Shown here one piece after another: positions 19,591 to 28,893 of a DNA stretch of 45,805 bases. The stretch spans positions 1 through 45,805 of the forward strand of contig CALJVK010000005.1 in NCBI GenBank assembly GCA_937773465.1, read 5' to 3'. The notes under the pieces are model-generated. The model had not been told where the DNA came from and made no database searches. It was given only the letters and a program-made list of their open reading frames with translations. The position numbers were made by a program, and so were the translations under genes. How positions within the stretch are numbered: the stretch's first letter is position 1; every line of letters starts with the position of its first letter. Origin of the DNA: an uncultured Flavobacteriaceae bacterium. Lineage in GTDB: Bacteria > Bacteroidota > Bacteroidia > Flavobacteriales > Flavobacteriaceae.

Positions 19591-21768
19591 AAAACCTTTA
19601 GGTGGTTCTAAACCTTTTAAATGTTTTACAAAATAATCCCATTTTCTTCTCATCATGTAGTTACTCATATCTCCATAACCATGTCTCTTATTTGGGAATA
19701 AAATCAAATCAAAATCTTTATTAGCTTTAATTAATTCATCAACTACAAGCATAGTATTAGATGGAGGAACATTATCATCAAGCATTCCGTGAGCAATTAA
19801 TAATTTTCCTTTTAAATTTTCAACAAATAATTGATTAGCTTGGATATCATAATTAGTTTTTTTTACATCATATTCAGAACTATTATCTTTAGAGTCAATA
19901 CCTAAGGGTTCTAAAAGACCATGCCATTTTTCGCCCCAATCAGCTTCATAATTTCTATTATCGTGATTTCCAGAGCTAGATACTGCTACATCATAAAAGT
20001 CAGGATATCTAAGTAAAGCAGCAGTTGAAGCAAATCCTCCACCAGAATGACCCCATATACCTACTCTAGATAAGTCCATACCGGAATATTTTTTTGACAA
20101 TTGTTCAATTGCCTTAATATTATCAGGAAGACCATTATCACCCATATTTCCATAATATGCATCGTGGAAGGATTTAGATCTTCCAGGTGTGCCCATTGCA
20201 TCTACTGCAACAACGATAAACCCTAGTTCAGCAAGAGCTTGAAAATCTCTTCTGGCAACCATGAATGAATAATTACCAACACTTCCCGATTGAGGACCAG
20301 GATAAATATAATTTAAAACTGGATACTTGTCATTTTTGTCGTAAAAACTAGGAATATACATAAGACCAAATAAATCTGTTTTATCATCTCTTGCTTTGAC
20401 ATTAAATTCTAAAGGTTCTTGCCATCCATTACTTTTTAGGTTATCAGTGTTTGAAGATGATAATTGAAATAAATTTTTTCCATCTCTATCCTTTAAAATT
20501 GATTTAGGAGCAGTTTTAGTTGTTGAATATGTTGTTACAAAATAATCCCAATTTGAAGAAGGATTTATGGAATGAGATCCCATTTCAGGTGTCAAACAAA
20601 TTAAATTATTTCCATTAAAATTCACTTTATACAAATAGACATGATAAGGATTGCCTTTTTCTTTTCCTCCAGCAGTAAAAATAATTTCTCTTTTATCATA
20701 GTCAATATGCATAACTTTTCTAACTAACCAATTTCCAGAGGTTATTTTATTTTTTAATGTTTTAGTGTTCAGATCATATAAATAGATATGTCCCCAATTA
20801 TTTTTTTCAGAGTACCAAATAAACTCATCAGAATCAAACAAAACTCTCCAATTTTCTGCTCTAAGTCCAGATTCATAGTATGTATCAACGTTTTCTTTAA
20901 ATACTGAACGAACAATCCCGGTTTTTGAATCCGCAATTTGCAAATGTGCCTCTTTATGATCTCTTGAAGATGAAATAAATGCTAGCTTTGAAGAATCTTC
21001 ACTCCACTGAGCATCAAGTAACTCACCTCCTCTTCCGGCAATATGGTCGGTAGTTGTTGATCTCTGAAAATCATTTTTCATTTTTAATTTTATGATTTTC
21101 TTTGACTTTACATCAATGATAAGCCTCTCAATTTCAAATATTTTTTCATCACCTGGAAGAGCATACTTCCAAGCCTGAAGTTTTGGATGACCAACATTTG
21201 TTGTAGTTAAGTACATTTCACCTACTCCTCTGGCATCTTGTCTAAAGGTTGCTATTTTATCTGATTTCGGACTCCATTTTAAAACGGGTCCTTTAGATTG
21301 TATCCAGCCTGCATTATTGGTAGCATAACCATAATCCTTTATACCATCAAAAGTTAGCTGAGTTCTTTTATCAGTTTTAGTATTCCTAACCCATAAATTA
21401 AAATTGTTTATGTAAGCAGCAAGGTTACCGTCTGGAGACAAGAATTCGTATAGATTCTTATTAAAATCCTTATTTATGTTTTTTGAATTAAATTCATCAA
21501 TTTCTTTATAATTGCTTTTTTTTAATAAATTTAAATCTATTATAAAACTTTCTGTTTTGTCTCTAAGCTTTACCTTGTAATGAAAAAAATCGTCTTTATC
21601 CCATTTCTGAAAAGTTAAAACATTATTAAGGTATTTATTCAAACTTTTACCCATGTGAGAAGTAGCGTTTTCATAATCATTTATTGTTATTGTAGATGAA
21701 TTATTAGTATCACAAGAAACAAAAACAAAAAAAATAAATCCTAAAAATAAACTAAGCTTTTTATTCAT
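19579..21768 (-). CDS. S9 family prolyl oligopeptidase / dipeptidyl peptidase IV-like lipoprotein
   Basis: The product has 729 residues. The signal FLGFIFFVFVSC gives a lipobox Cys at about residue 19, so it is membrane-anchored outside the cytoplasm. The N-terminal 450 residues are an eight-blade-type DPP-IV propeller (KWSPKSDKIATFRQDARGVG, SEDSSKLAFISSSRDHKEAH). The C-terminal alpha/beta hydrolase has the nucleophile elbow GIWGHSGGGFAS (Ser about 574), Asp in GMLDDNVPP and His in NKRHGYGD. S9B enzymes release dipeptides, often X-Pro, from peptide N-termini. The gene starts one base after the end of the M1 peptidase gene, so the two exported peptidases probably work together in peptide nutrition. 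Confidence 0.9.
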   Translation of the reverse strand: MNKKLSLFLGFIFFVFVSCDTNNSSTITINDYENATSHMGKSLNKYLNNVLTFQKWDKDDFFHYKVKLRDKTESFIIDLNLLKKSNYKEIDEFNSKNINKDFNKNLYEFLSPDGNLAAYINNFNLWVRNTKTDKRTQLTFDGIKDYGYATNNAGWIQSKGPVLKWSPKSDKIATFRQDARGVGEMYLTTTNVGHPKLQAWKYALPGDEKIFEIERLIIDVKSKKIIKLKMKNDFQRSTTTDHIAGRGGELLDAQWSEDSSKLAFISSSRDHKEAHLQIADSKTGIVRSVFKENVDTYYESGLRAENWRVLFDSDEFIWYSEKNNWGHIYLYDLNTKTLKNKITSGNWLVRKVMHIDYDKREIIFTAGGKEKGNPYHVYLYKVNFNGNNLICLTPEMGSHSINPSSNWDYFVTTYSTTKTAPKSILKDRDGKNLFQLSSSNTDNLKSNGWQEPLEFNVKARDDKTDLFGLMYIPSFYDKNDKYPVLNYIYPGPQSGSVGNYSFMVARRDFQALAELGFIVVAVDAMGTPGRSKSFHDAYYGNMGDNGLPDNIKAIEQLSKKYSGMDLSRVGIWGHSGGGFASTAALLRYPDFYDVAVSSSGNHDNRNYEADWGEKWHGLLEPLGIDSKDNSSEYDVKKTNYDIQANQLFVENLKGKLLIAHGMLDDNVPPSNTMLVVDELIKANKDFDLILFPNKRHGYGDMSNYMMRRKWDYFVKHLKGLEPPKGFSFN

Positions 21769-21769
21769 T

Positions 21770-23419
21770 TTATTGAATTATATATTTTGAATCAACATAA
21801 TAGTTTTTATCAATTTCAATAGATCCTTTTAATTTTTTAGATTTCCATTTTTGAGTTGGAAATATTCTTATTTTTTCTTCATTCCCTGCAATATGGTCTG
21901 TAACAATTAAATCAATTGGCATTTTAAAACCTTCAATAACATTATTCCATCTAAAAGACATTTTACCATCAATCAAATTATGCTCTAAAACAGGAATCCT
22001 TATATCTCTTAAATATTGATTGAAAAATGGTTTTAAATTTATTTTCATTTTTTCAGAAATATAATTTTCAATTTCATAAGTTGTGACAGTTTTGTGATAA
22101 AAATCTTTATTTAATCCCCTCAAAACATTTCTCCACACTTTGTCGTTACCAGCTACTTGTCTAAGTGTGTGTAAAAGATTTGCACCCTTTGAATACATAT
22201 CACCCGAACCACCTTTATTAACATTATATGGACCAATTATTGGTTTTTTGTTTCCAATTCCTCTTCGGGTTCCTATGACATACTCAGATGATGCTTTTTT
22301 ACCGAAATGATAGTCTACAAAAAGATTTTCTGAATATGTAGTAAATCCTTCGTGAACCCACATATCAGCGATATCTTTATAAGTAATATTATTAGCAAAC
22401 CACTCATGACCTGTCTCATGTATGATTATATAATCAAATTTTAGTCCCCATCCAGTACCAGACAAATCACGACCTAAATATCCTTTTCTATATTTATTTC
22501 CATAAGTTACCGAACTTTGATGCTCCATACCTAGATAAGGGGCTTCTACTAATTTAAAACTGTCTTCATAAAAAGGATATGGACCAAACCAATATTCAAA
22601 AGCTTGCATCGTTTTAATTGCATCTACAAAATGAACTTTTGCTTTTTCTAAATTATAACTCAAAACATAATAATCCATATCCAGATCTCCCTTTTCACCC
22701 TCATATATTTCTGAAAAATTAACATAATCACCAATATTAATATTTACTCCATAATTATTTATTGGATTTACTACTTCCCAATGAAATGTAGTTGAATCTG
22801 ACATTTTATCAATTTTAACTAGTCTTCCGTTTGAAACATTTGTAAGTCCTTTAGGAACATTAACACTCATTAACATACTTTCAGGTTCATCGTACATGTG
22901 ATCTTTGTTAGGCCACCAAACACTAGCTCCTAGGCCCTGACATGAAGATGCTATAAAATGATTTCCATTTTTATCTTTTTCCCATGAGATACCACCATCC
23001 CAAGGGGCTCTTACCGCGACTCTAGGATTACCTTCATAATAAACTATTAACTCTTCTTTCGAGCCTACATTTTGTTTCTTCTTAAGCTTTATGAAATGTG
23101 CATTACCATCATGTATAATTTCTAACTCAGAATTATCTTGAATAGCCTTAGTTAGTATAAGTGGTGTTTGAAGATCAATTTGCATTAAATCATGTGATTT
23201 AAGTACTGTGTAAGAAATCTTGTTGGAACCCGAAATGAATTTTTCTTCTGGTTTAACGCTTATATCAAGATGATAGCGGTTAAGATCCCACCAAGACCTT
23301 TCCTTCGTAATAGATCCACGCAACGTATCTTGTCTACTAAATTCAGTTTTATCATCCATTATTCCTTGAGAGAATAATATTACAGGACTTAATAATAAAA
23401 GAATTAATATTTTTTTCAT
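21770..23419 (-). CDS. Exported M1-family metallopeptidase
   Basis: The product has 549 residues with a signal peptide (MKKILILLLLSPVILFSQ). The exopeptidase recognition motif appears as LGMEHQSS, and the zinc site as HETGHEWFANN (about residues 335-345) followed 18 residues later by the third ligand Glu in HEGFTTYSE. This is the gluzincin geometry of M1 aminopeptidases. It is shorter than E. coli PepN and ends in a beta domain (FRWNNVIEGFKMPIDLIV), as in many Bacteroidota exported versions. It is first in a two-gene operon with the S9 peptidase and diverges from gcvT across 66 bases. Confidence 0.9.
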   Translation of the reverse strand: MKKILILLLLSPVILFSQGIMDDKTEFSRQDTLRGSITKERSWWDLNRYHLDISVKPEEKFISGSNKISYTVLKSHDLMQIDLQTPLILTKAIQDNSELEIIHDGNAHFIKLKKKQNVGSKEELIVYYEGNPRVAVRAPWDGGISWEKDKNGNHFIASSCQGLGASVWWPNKDHMYDEPESMLMSVNVPKGLTNVSNGRLVKIDKMSDSTTFHWEVVNPINNYGVNINIGDYVNFSEIYEGEKGDLDMDYYVLSYNLEKAKVHFVDAIKTMQAFEYWFGPYPFYEDSFKLVEAPYLGMEHQSSVTYGNKYRKGYLGRDLSGTGWGLKFDYIIIHETGHEWFANNITYKDIADMWVHEGFTTYSENLFVDYHFGKKASSEYVIGTRRGIGNKKPIIGPYNVNKGGSGDMYSKGANLLHTLRQVAGNDKVWRNVLRGLNKDFYHKTVTTYEIENYISEKMKINLKPFFNQYLRDIRIPVLEHNLIDGKMSFRWNNVIEGFKMPIDLIVTDHIAGNEEKIRIFPTQKWKSKKLKGSIEIDKNYYVDSKYIIQ

Positions 23420-23485
23420 GTTAATATGTGTTTTATTTTTTGTAAGGTAAAAAAAATGCTCGAAATTTGTATCATAAAATAAATT

Positions 23486-24568
23486 ATGAAAAAAACTTCT
23501 CTATTTGATATCCACGTAAAATCCAATGCTAAAATGGTCCCTTTTGCAGGATTTAATATGCCGGTACAATTTGAAGGGGTTAATGCTGAACATCTTCAGG
23601 TTAGAAATTCCGTAGGGATATTTGATGTTTCCCATATGGGTGAGTTTTTAGTTGAGGGAGAAAATGCTACTAGTTTTTTAAACTATATATGTTCAAACGA
23701 TATTTTATTAATGTCTGAAGGGAAAGCTCAGTATAATTGTTTAATCAATCCTAATGGAGGTATAATTGATGATTCGATTGTTTACAAGTTTAGCTCTAAT
23801 AACTATATGATTGTAGTGAATGCTTCAAATATAGAAAAAGATTGGAATTGGATTAATAAACAAAATATAAATTTCAACAATAAACTAACAAATATTTCAG
23901 ACAGTACATCTTTACTAGCTGTTCAAGGTCCTAAAGCAAATGAAGTCATTCAAAAATTAGTTGATTTTGATTTAAGTCAATTAAAAAGTTATTCATTTGT
24001 TAAAAGTGATATTAAAGAAATTAAAGAAATTATTATTTCAACTACTGGCTATACTGGTTCTGGTGGAGTTGAATTGTATGTAAACAATATTGATGCGATA
24101 AACTTATATAATTTATTAATTGAAACTGGTGAATACTTGGATATTAAACCCATAGGATTAGCAGCAAGAGATACTTTGAGGCTAGAAATGGGCTATTGTT
24201 TATATGGAAATGATATTGACGACACAATTAATCCAATAGAAGCTGGATTAAAATGGGCAACAAAAACAAATAAAGATTTTATAGGTAAAAAATCTATTTT
24301 AAATTCAATTGAAAATGGAATTGAAAAAAAACTAATAGGTTTTGTTTTAAATGAAAGAGGGATCCCAAGAAAAGGCTACAAAATATTTGACTCTAAACAA
24401 AATGAGATTGGAATAGTTACATCTGGAACAATGTCACCAGTTTTAAAAAAAGGAATTGGAATGGGCTATGTGAAATTTCCTAATGAAAAGCTAGGATCTC
24501 AAATATTAATACAAATTAGAAATAAATTTGTCAAATCAGAGATAGTTAAACCCCCTTTTATAAAATAA
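23486..24568 (+). CDS. gcvT: Glycine cleavage system T protein (aminomethyltransferase)
   Basis: A 360-residue folate enzyme that transfers the methylene from H-protein-bound aminomethyl to tetrahydrofolate. Diagnostic segments are MVPFAGFNMPVQFEGV and VGIFDVSHMGEF near the N-terminus. In the middle come CLINPNGGIIDDSIVYKF and STTGYTGSGGVELYV, and then PIGLAARDTLRLEMGYCLYG and GIVTSGTMSPVLKKGIGMGY. The length is normal. No gcvH or gcvP is nearby. It is followed after one base by a RmlD-like reductase gene, so these two share a transcript. Confidence 0.95.
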   Translation: MKKTSLFDIHVKSNAKMVPFAGFNMPVQFEGVNAEHLQVRNSVGIFDVSHMGEFLVEGENATSFLNYICSNDILLMSEGKAQYNCLINPNGGIIDDSIVYKFSSNNYMIVVNASNIEKDWNWINKQNINFNNKLTNISDSTSLLAVQGPKANEVIQKLVDFDLSQLKSYSFVKSDIKEIKEIIISTTGYTGSGGVELYVNNIDAINLYNLLIETGEYLDIKPIGLAARDTLRLEMGYCLYGNDIDDTINPIEAGLKWATKTNKDFIGKKSILNSIENGIEKKLIGFVLNERGIPRKGYKIFDSKQNEIGIVTSGTMSPVLKKGIGMGYVKFPNEKLGSQILIQIRNKFVKSEIVKPPFIK

Positions 24569-24569
24569 A

Positions 24570-25373
24570 ATGATTAGAGTTTTAATTTTTGGGGGTAGCA
24601 GCTCAGTTGGGACTGCAATTTTCAAAGAATTAAATCCTTTTTATGATTTGCATGCTACTTACTATAAACAAACTAAATTTAGATCTAACAAAAGGTACAA
24701 ATATTATGACCTTGAGACTGATCCTACTTTGATTTTAAATGAATTAAATCCAGATATAATTATATCTGGATTAAAAGGTGATTTTAATTTACAAGTCAAA
24801 TATTATGATAAAATCATAAAGTATTGTGAAGGTTTTGAATCTAAATTAATGTTTTTATCTTCTTCAAGTGTATTCGATTCTTTTATAAATTATCCATCAT
24901 ATGAGGAAGACAAAACTTTTTCTCAAAGTATATATGGAAGATTTAATATTCATATTGAAAATAAATTGTTTAGAATGAAAAATTCAAATTGGACAATTAA
25001 TAGATCAGCTATGATTTACAGCTTAAAATCGAAAAGAATAAATCAAATTAAAAAAAGTATAGGCAAATCTAATCCAATAGAAATATTTCCAAATTTAATT
25101 ATCAATATCAATTCTGAAATTTTATTAGCAAAACATTTACATTACATAATTAGCAGGAATATATGTGGAATATTTCACCACGGAAGCAAGGACTTAATAA
25201 ACCATGAAGAGCTTATAAAAAATATTATTGAAAAATTAAATTTGAAAAAAATTAGTTATAAATATGTTTATACGACTAACGACAATAGATATCTTTCATT
25301 ATTATCAAACAAAAATTTATTTCCCAAACATCTTAACTTCACTATTAATTCAATTTTGAAAAAAATTCAATAA
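24570..25373 (+). CDS. RmlD-like SDR / sugar-nucleotide-binding protein (catalytic Lys replaced)
   Basis: A 267-residue extended short-chain dehydrogenase-like protein. The N-terminal nucleotide loop is LIFGGSSSVGTAIF (GxxxxxG type), followed by DPTLILNELNPDIIISG, the RmlD-type strand, and MFLSSSSVFD as the Ser of the catalytic triad. The expected YxxxK appears as YGRFN, so the catalytic Lys position holds Asn. This suggests altered or lost oxidoreductase activity. RmlD makes dTDP-L-rhamnose; flavobacterial paralogues of this type have no assigned substrate. It is directly downstream of gcvT and 41 bases before the YebC gene. Confidence 0.7.
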   Translation: MIRVLIFGGSSSVGTAIFKELNPFYDLHATYYKQTKFRSNKRYKYYDLETDPTLILNELNPDIIISGLKGDFNLQVKYYDKIIKYCEGFESKLMFLSSSSVFDSFINYPSYEEDKTFSQSIYGRFNIHIENKLFRMKNSNWTINRSAMIYSLKSKRINQIKKSIGKSNPIEIFPNLIININSEILLAKHLHYIISRNICGIFHHGSKDLINHEELIKNIIEKLNLKKISYKYVYTTNDNRYLSLLSNKNLFPKHLNFTINSILKKIQ

Positions 25374-25401
25374 AATCATTTTATTAACTTTAGTAATAAA
25401 T

Positions 25402-25409
25402 TATATTTG
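25402..25409 (+). promoter_or_regulatory. Bacteroidota -7 element TATATTTG, 5 bases before the YebC ATG
   Basis: TATATTTG fits TAnnTTTG. Only five bases separate it from ATG 25415, so transcription should begin at or next to the start codon and the mRNA would be leaderless or nearly so. No TTTG partner is visible at 19-21 bases. Confidence 0.45.
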
Positions 25410-25414
25410 ATTTT

Positions 25415-26128
25415 ATGGGAAGAGCATTTGAATTTAGAAAAGCTAGAAAAATGAAAAGATGGTCAGCGATGGCTAAAACTTTTACTAGAATAGGAAAAGA
25501 TATTGTGATGGCCGTAAAAGACGGTGGATCTTCAATAGAGACTAATTCTAAACTTAGAGCTGTTATTCAAAATGCTAAGGCAGCTAACATGCCAAAAGAT
25601 AATATTGAAAGAGCTATAAAAAGAGCTTCTGACAAATCTACTGGAAATTTTAAAGAAATTTTATTTGAAGGATATGGTCCATCTGGAATAGCAATTATTG
25701 TTGAAACAGCTAGTGACAACAATAATAGAACGGTTGCTAACGTTAGAAGTTATTTTAATAAATATGGTGGTAATTTAGGTACCGCAGGGTCTGTAGAGTT
25801 CATGTTTGATCGAGTTTGTAATTTTACAATAAAAACTGATGTTGATTTAGAAGAATTGGAATTAGACTTTATTGATTTTGGAGTTGATGAAGTCATGAAA
25901 GATGATGATGGTTATGTGGTGCTTTACTCCTCTTTTGAAAATTATGGTTCAATTCAAAAAGAAATTGAAAGTAGAAAAATTGAAATAATATCATCTGAGT
26001 TTGAAAGAATTCCAAAACAAATGAAAGAACTTAATGATGAACTTAAAAAAGAGGTCAATATATTAATTGAAAAAATTGAGGAAGATGATGATGTACAAAC
26101 TGTTTTTCACAATATGAACTTGAGCTAA
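25415..26128 (+). CDS. YebC/PmpR-family protein
   Basis: A 237-residue member of the YebC family. It starts with MGRAFEFRKARKMKRWSAM, close to the invariant GHSKWANIKHRK-type N-terminus in its flavobacterial form. Family landmarks follow: NSKLRAVIQNAKAANMPKDN, IERAIKRASDKS, EGYGPSGIAIIVE and NRTVANVRSYFNKYGGNLG. These proteins bind DNA as regulators in some bacteria, and recent work links the family to relief of ribosome stalling; which applies here is open. A -7 box lies immediately upstream. Its TAA interlocks with the stop of the convergent acyltransferase (CTAA, 26125-26128). Confidence 0.9.
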   Translation: MGRAFEFRKARKMKRWSAMAKTFTRIGKDIVMAVKDGGSSIETNSKLRAVIQNAKAANMPKDNIERAIKRASDKSTGNFKEILFEGYGPSGIAIIVETASDNNNRTVANVRSYFNKYGGNLGTAGSVEFMFDRVCNFTIKTDVDLEELELDFIDFGVDEVMKDDDGYVVLYSSFENYGSIQKEIESRKIEIISSEFERIPKQMKELNDELKKEVNILIEKIEEDDDVQTVFHNMNLS

Positions 26129-26664
26129 GAATAATCGGGAACTTTACCCTTAATTCCTTTGTAAAACAATCTTAAGTAAGTTATATCCTTATCAACATCA
26201 CCAGTAATTGAAAAAGGTTTAGAAATTATAATTTGTTTGTTTTCAAAATCTAAAGCGACACTATAAATAGGTACATTAGCTTTTTTTGCAATGTAATAAA
26301 ACCCAGTTTTCCAATTCTCAACTTTTTTTCTAGTTCCCTCAGGTGATAATGCGAGAATAAATGATTCGTTTTGATTAAATAAGTCAGCTATTAAATCAAC
26401 ACTATTTGAACTGCTATTTCTATTTACAGGCATTCCTCCCAACCAATTCATTATATATTTTAAAGGAAACTTAAAAAGTTCTTTTTTACCAATAAATCTT
26501 ACGTTTTTATTTTCGAATAAACTTCTTGCAAAAATTGCAAGAAAAAAATCAGACCAATGTGTGTGAGGAGCCGCTATAATAATACATTTTTTAACAAAAT
26601 CAGTATCTCCAACAATATTCCATTTAAGAATACTATAAAAAATATATTCTCTTATTTTTTTCAT
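26125..26664 (-). CDS. 1-acyl-sn-glycerol-3-phosphate acyltransferase-family protein
   Basis: A 179-residue PlsC-like acyltransferase. The catalytic HxxxxD motif is in IIAAPHTHWSDFF (His about 34, Asp about 39). The glycerol-phosphate binding LSPEGTRKK motif follows, with GGMPVNR between them. There is only weak N-terminal hydrophobicity and no clear transmembrane helix. It is short compared with PlsC (about 240) and matches the compact flavobacterial versions, which may modify phospholipids or other lipids. Its ATG overlaps the stop of kdsB by four bases, so it is translated from the kdsB message. This couples an acyltransferase to an LPS-core gene. Confidence 0.85.
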   Translation of the reverse strand: MKKIREYIFYSILKWNIVGDTDFVKKCIIIAAPHTHWSDFFLAIFARSLFENKNVRFIGKKELFKFPLKYIMNWLGGMPVNRNSSSNSVDLIADLFNQNESFILALSPEGTRKKVENWKTGFYYIAKKANVPIYSVALDFENKQIIISKPFSITGDVDKDITYLRLFYKGIKGKVPDYS

Positions 26665-27389
26665 TTAAACAAATTTCTTGCTTTAATTAAGTCTTCCATA
26701 GTATCGATGCCAATTCCATCAAAATTAGAAATTACCATTTTAATTTTTTTTCCACTTTCTAAGTACCTTAATTGTTCTAGTTTTTCAATTAACTCAAGTT
26801 TTGTTGGCTTTGAGTTATAAAAATCAACCAAACTTTTTTTTCTAAATCCATAAATTCCAATATGTTTAAAATAATTGAGTTTAGGGTTAGATACACTATT
26901 AAAAGGAATAGGAGATCTTGAAAAATATATAGCAAAATCATCTGAGTCAGTTACAACTTTAACATTATTAGGATTTTCAATCTCTTCCATATTAGAAATA
27001 ACTTTCATTAAAGACACTAAATCGATTTTCTTATCCTTATCTAGTTTAAAAGTGTTAACTAGTTTCTGTAAACTTTTTTTATCAATTAAAGGTTCATCTC
27101 CTTGTACATTAACAATGATATCAACTTCCATGTTTTTTGCAAATTCAGCTATCCTATCAGAACCTGAAACGTGATTTTCTTTACTAAATAAAATATTTTT
27201 ATGATGTTTTATTAAATAATTATAAATCTCTTTTGAATCCGTTACAACGTAGACTTCATCAAATAAATTTGTTTTAATTGTGTTTAATAGAGTAGATAGT
27301 ATTATAGGACTTCCGTTAAGATCCATCATAAGCTTCCCAGGTAGTCTAGTGGAATCTAATCTTGCAGGAATCATTGCTATAATCTTCAA
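26661..27389 (-). CDS. kdsB: 3-deoxy-manno-octulosonate cytidylyltransferase (CMP-KDO synthetase)
   Basis: A 242-residue enzyme that activates KDO with CTP for lipopolysaccharide inner core. The N-terminal nucleotide motif is MIPARLDSTRLPGKLMMDL, followed by HVSGSDRIAEFA and IIVNVQGDEPLIDKKSL (metal/CTP-binding Asp). The C-terminal GIDTMEDLIKA is also a family hallmark. The length is normal. Its presence shows that the host makes LPS. A TATTTTTG -7 box precedes it by 16 bases; the acyltransferase follows with an ATGA overlap. Confidence 0.93.
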   Translation of the reverse strand: MKIIAMIPARLDSTRLPGKLMMDLNGSPIILSTLLNTIKTNLFDEVYVVTDSKEIYNYLIKHHKNILFSKENHVSGSDRIAEFAKNMEVDIIVNVQGDEPLIDKKSLQKLVNTFKLDKDKKIDLVSLMKVISNMEEIENPNNVKVVTDSDDFAIYFSRSPIPFNSVSNPKLNYFKHIGIYGFRKKSLVDFYNSKPTKLELIEKLEQLRYLESGKKIKMVISNFDGIGIDTMEDLIKARNLFK

Positions 27390-27405
27390 TTGTATACTTT
27401 TAAAT

Positions 27406-27413
27406 CAAAAATA
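27406..27413 (-). promoter_or_regulatory. Bacteroidota -7 element TATTTTTG before kdsB
   Basis: TATTTTTG fits TAnnTTTG, 16 bases upstream of the kdsB ATG and 10 bases downstream of the helicase stop. No good TTTG element is visible upstream, so kdsB may be partly transcribed from here and partly by read-through. Confidence 0.4.
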
Positions 27414-27423
27414 CACTTAAATT

Positions 27424-28818
27424 TTAAAAACCTATTAAATATAATCTCTTTTCAGCTCTAGTTACAGCAGTATATAGCCACCTTAAATAATCCATATCAA
27501 CACCTTCTTTTAAGTATGGTTTTTCTATAAAAACTGTTGGCCATTGACCACCCTGAGCTTTATGACAAGTTAAAGCGTAAGAAAATTTAACATTTAAAGC
27601 ATTAAAAAAAGGATTTTCTTTTGTTTTAATAAATCGTTTATATTTTGATTTAAGATTAATATAATCTTTTTGGACTTCGTTATATAATTTGTTTGATTGA
27701 TCATATGAGAGTGCTGGTAAATCTGAATTTAACGTATCTAATAGAATAATTGTTTCTAAAATAGGTTCATCTGCGTAGTCAACTAATTTAACTTTTACTT
27801 CAGCAAATTTGAATCCATACAATTCTTTAATTGAAAAAATTTCTAAGATTTGAATTATATCACCATTTGCTAAAAAAGAAATATTTAATTTTTCAGAGGA
27901 CCAGAAGTAATTGTTTTTAGTTATTATTAGTAAATCTCCAGCAGAAATTGAATTTTCATTAAATAGTATAGATTTTCTAATTTGTTGATTGTATAAATTT
28001 GCTCTTTTATTAGATCTAACTATTATCATAGTCTTTTCTGACCCATTCTCATTGTAAGATGACTCTATTTTTTCTTGAATTTCAAATCCATCATTTAAAA
28101 TTTCCACATCAGGATATAACTGAAAATCAAAAGAAAATATTTCATTTAAAATATTATTTCTTATTGTAGTAGCATTAATTAAAATTCCTGATGATTTAGA
28201 TTGACGAACAACATTGCTTAGAGTAAACTCCATAGATTTAAAGCCGTAAAACTCTTTTATTAAATCAGAGTTTAAAGCCGGACTAACAGTTTGTTTTACA
28301 GGGGGAAGTTGAGCTGTATCACCAAGAAAAATTAATTTTGAATTAGTTTTAAAATCTACATATTTAAATATATCTGTTAACAGAGATTTTGATTTAAATA
28401 AGTCGGAAGAAGTAGAAGAATCCGAAATCATAGATGCTTCATCAACTATAAACAAAGTATTTTTAATTTTATTAATTTTTAATTTAGTTTCAAATTTTCC
28501 AAATTTATCAACTGAGGAAAAATATATTTTTTTATGGACAGTAAATGATTTCTTTTTTGAGTAGTTAGATAGAACCTTAGCTGCCCTTCCGGTTGGTGCC
28601 ATTAAACAAATATTATATTTCAAAAACTTTACATTATCAACCAAAGTTTTCATTAATGTAGTTTTTCCTGTTCCAGCATATCCTTTTAGTATAAATAGTC
28701 CAATATCATTATTTGATATTAAAAACTTGCTTAACTCATCAATTGCAGCAATTTGATCTTCTGTTGGCGAAAATGAGAATTTATTAATTAAGAGTTGAGA
28801 AAAGTCTTTAAAATCCAT
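27424..28818 (-). CDS. RecD/Pif1-like ATP-dependent DNA helicase
   Basis: A 464-residue superfamily 1B helicase. Walker A is LKGYAGTGKTTLMK (about residue 44), motif Ia is LMAPTGRAAKVL, and Walker B is TLFIVDEASMISD. Motif III is LIFLGDTAQLPPV. The C-terminal UvrD-like half has LTCHKAQGGQWPTVF (motif V) and LYTAVTRAEKRLYLIGF (motif VI) right at the end. It lacks the N-terminal domain of RecD or RecD2, matching the compact Bacteroidota single-subunit form often annotated as an AAA-family ATPase. The role is probably DNA repair or recombination. Its start is 75 bases from the divergent 28894 gene. Confidence 0.88.
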   Translation of the reverse strand: MDFKDFSQLLINKFSFSPTEDQIAAIDELSKFLISNNDIGLFILKGYAGTGKTTLMKTLVDNVKFLKYNICLMAPTGRAAKVLSNYSKKKSFTVHKKIYFSSVDKFGKFETKLKINKIKNTLFIVDEASMISDSSTSSDLFKSKSLLTDIFKYVDFKTNSKLIFLGDTAQLPPVKQTVSPALNSDLIKEFYGFKSMEFTLSNVVRQSKSSGILINATTIRNNILNEIFSFDFQLYPDVEILNDGFEIQEKIESSYNENGSEKTMIIVRSNKRANLYNQQIRKSILFNENSISAGDLLIITKNNYFWSSEKLNISFLANGDIIQILEIFSIKELYGFKFAEVKVKLVDYADEPILETIILLDTLNSDLPALSYDQSNKLYNEVQKDYINLKSKYKRFIKTKENPFFNALNVKFSYALTCHKAQGGQWPTVFIEKPYLKEGVDMDYLRWLYTAVTRAEKRLYLIGF

Positions 28819-28841
28819 TGTAAATTAGAGAATGTAATGTG

Positions 28842-28872
28842 TTTGGTGGGTTTAAAAAAAAATGTAGTTTTG
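28842..28872 (+). promoter_or_regulatory. Complete Bacteroidota promoter TTTG-N19-TAGTTTTG
   Basis: TTTG (28842-28845) is separated by 19 bases from TAGTTTTG (28865-28872), an ideal match to the -33/-7 consensus of the Bacteroidota housekeeping sigma factor. It predicts a transcript start near 28877 and a short leader before ATG 28894. It drives the pilin-like/DUF3822/rsmD operon and is the only full two-element promoter I found in the window. Confidence 0.7.
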
Positions 28873-28893
28873 TTAAATATAATTAATTAAACA

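Noticed and set aside
23420..23485. TATTTTTTG in the gap between the M1 peptidase and gcvT as a promoter
   Set aside because: It has one base too many between TA and TTTG, and no partner element is seen.
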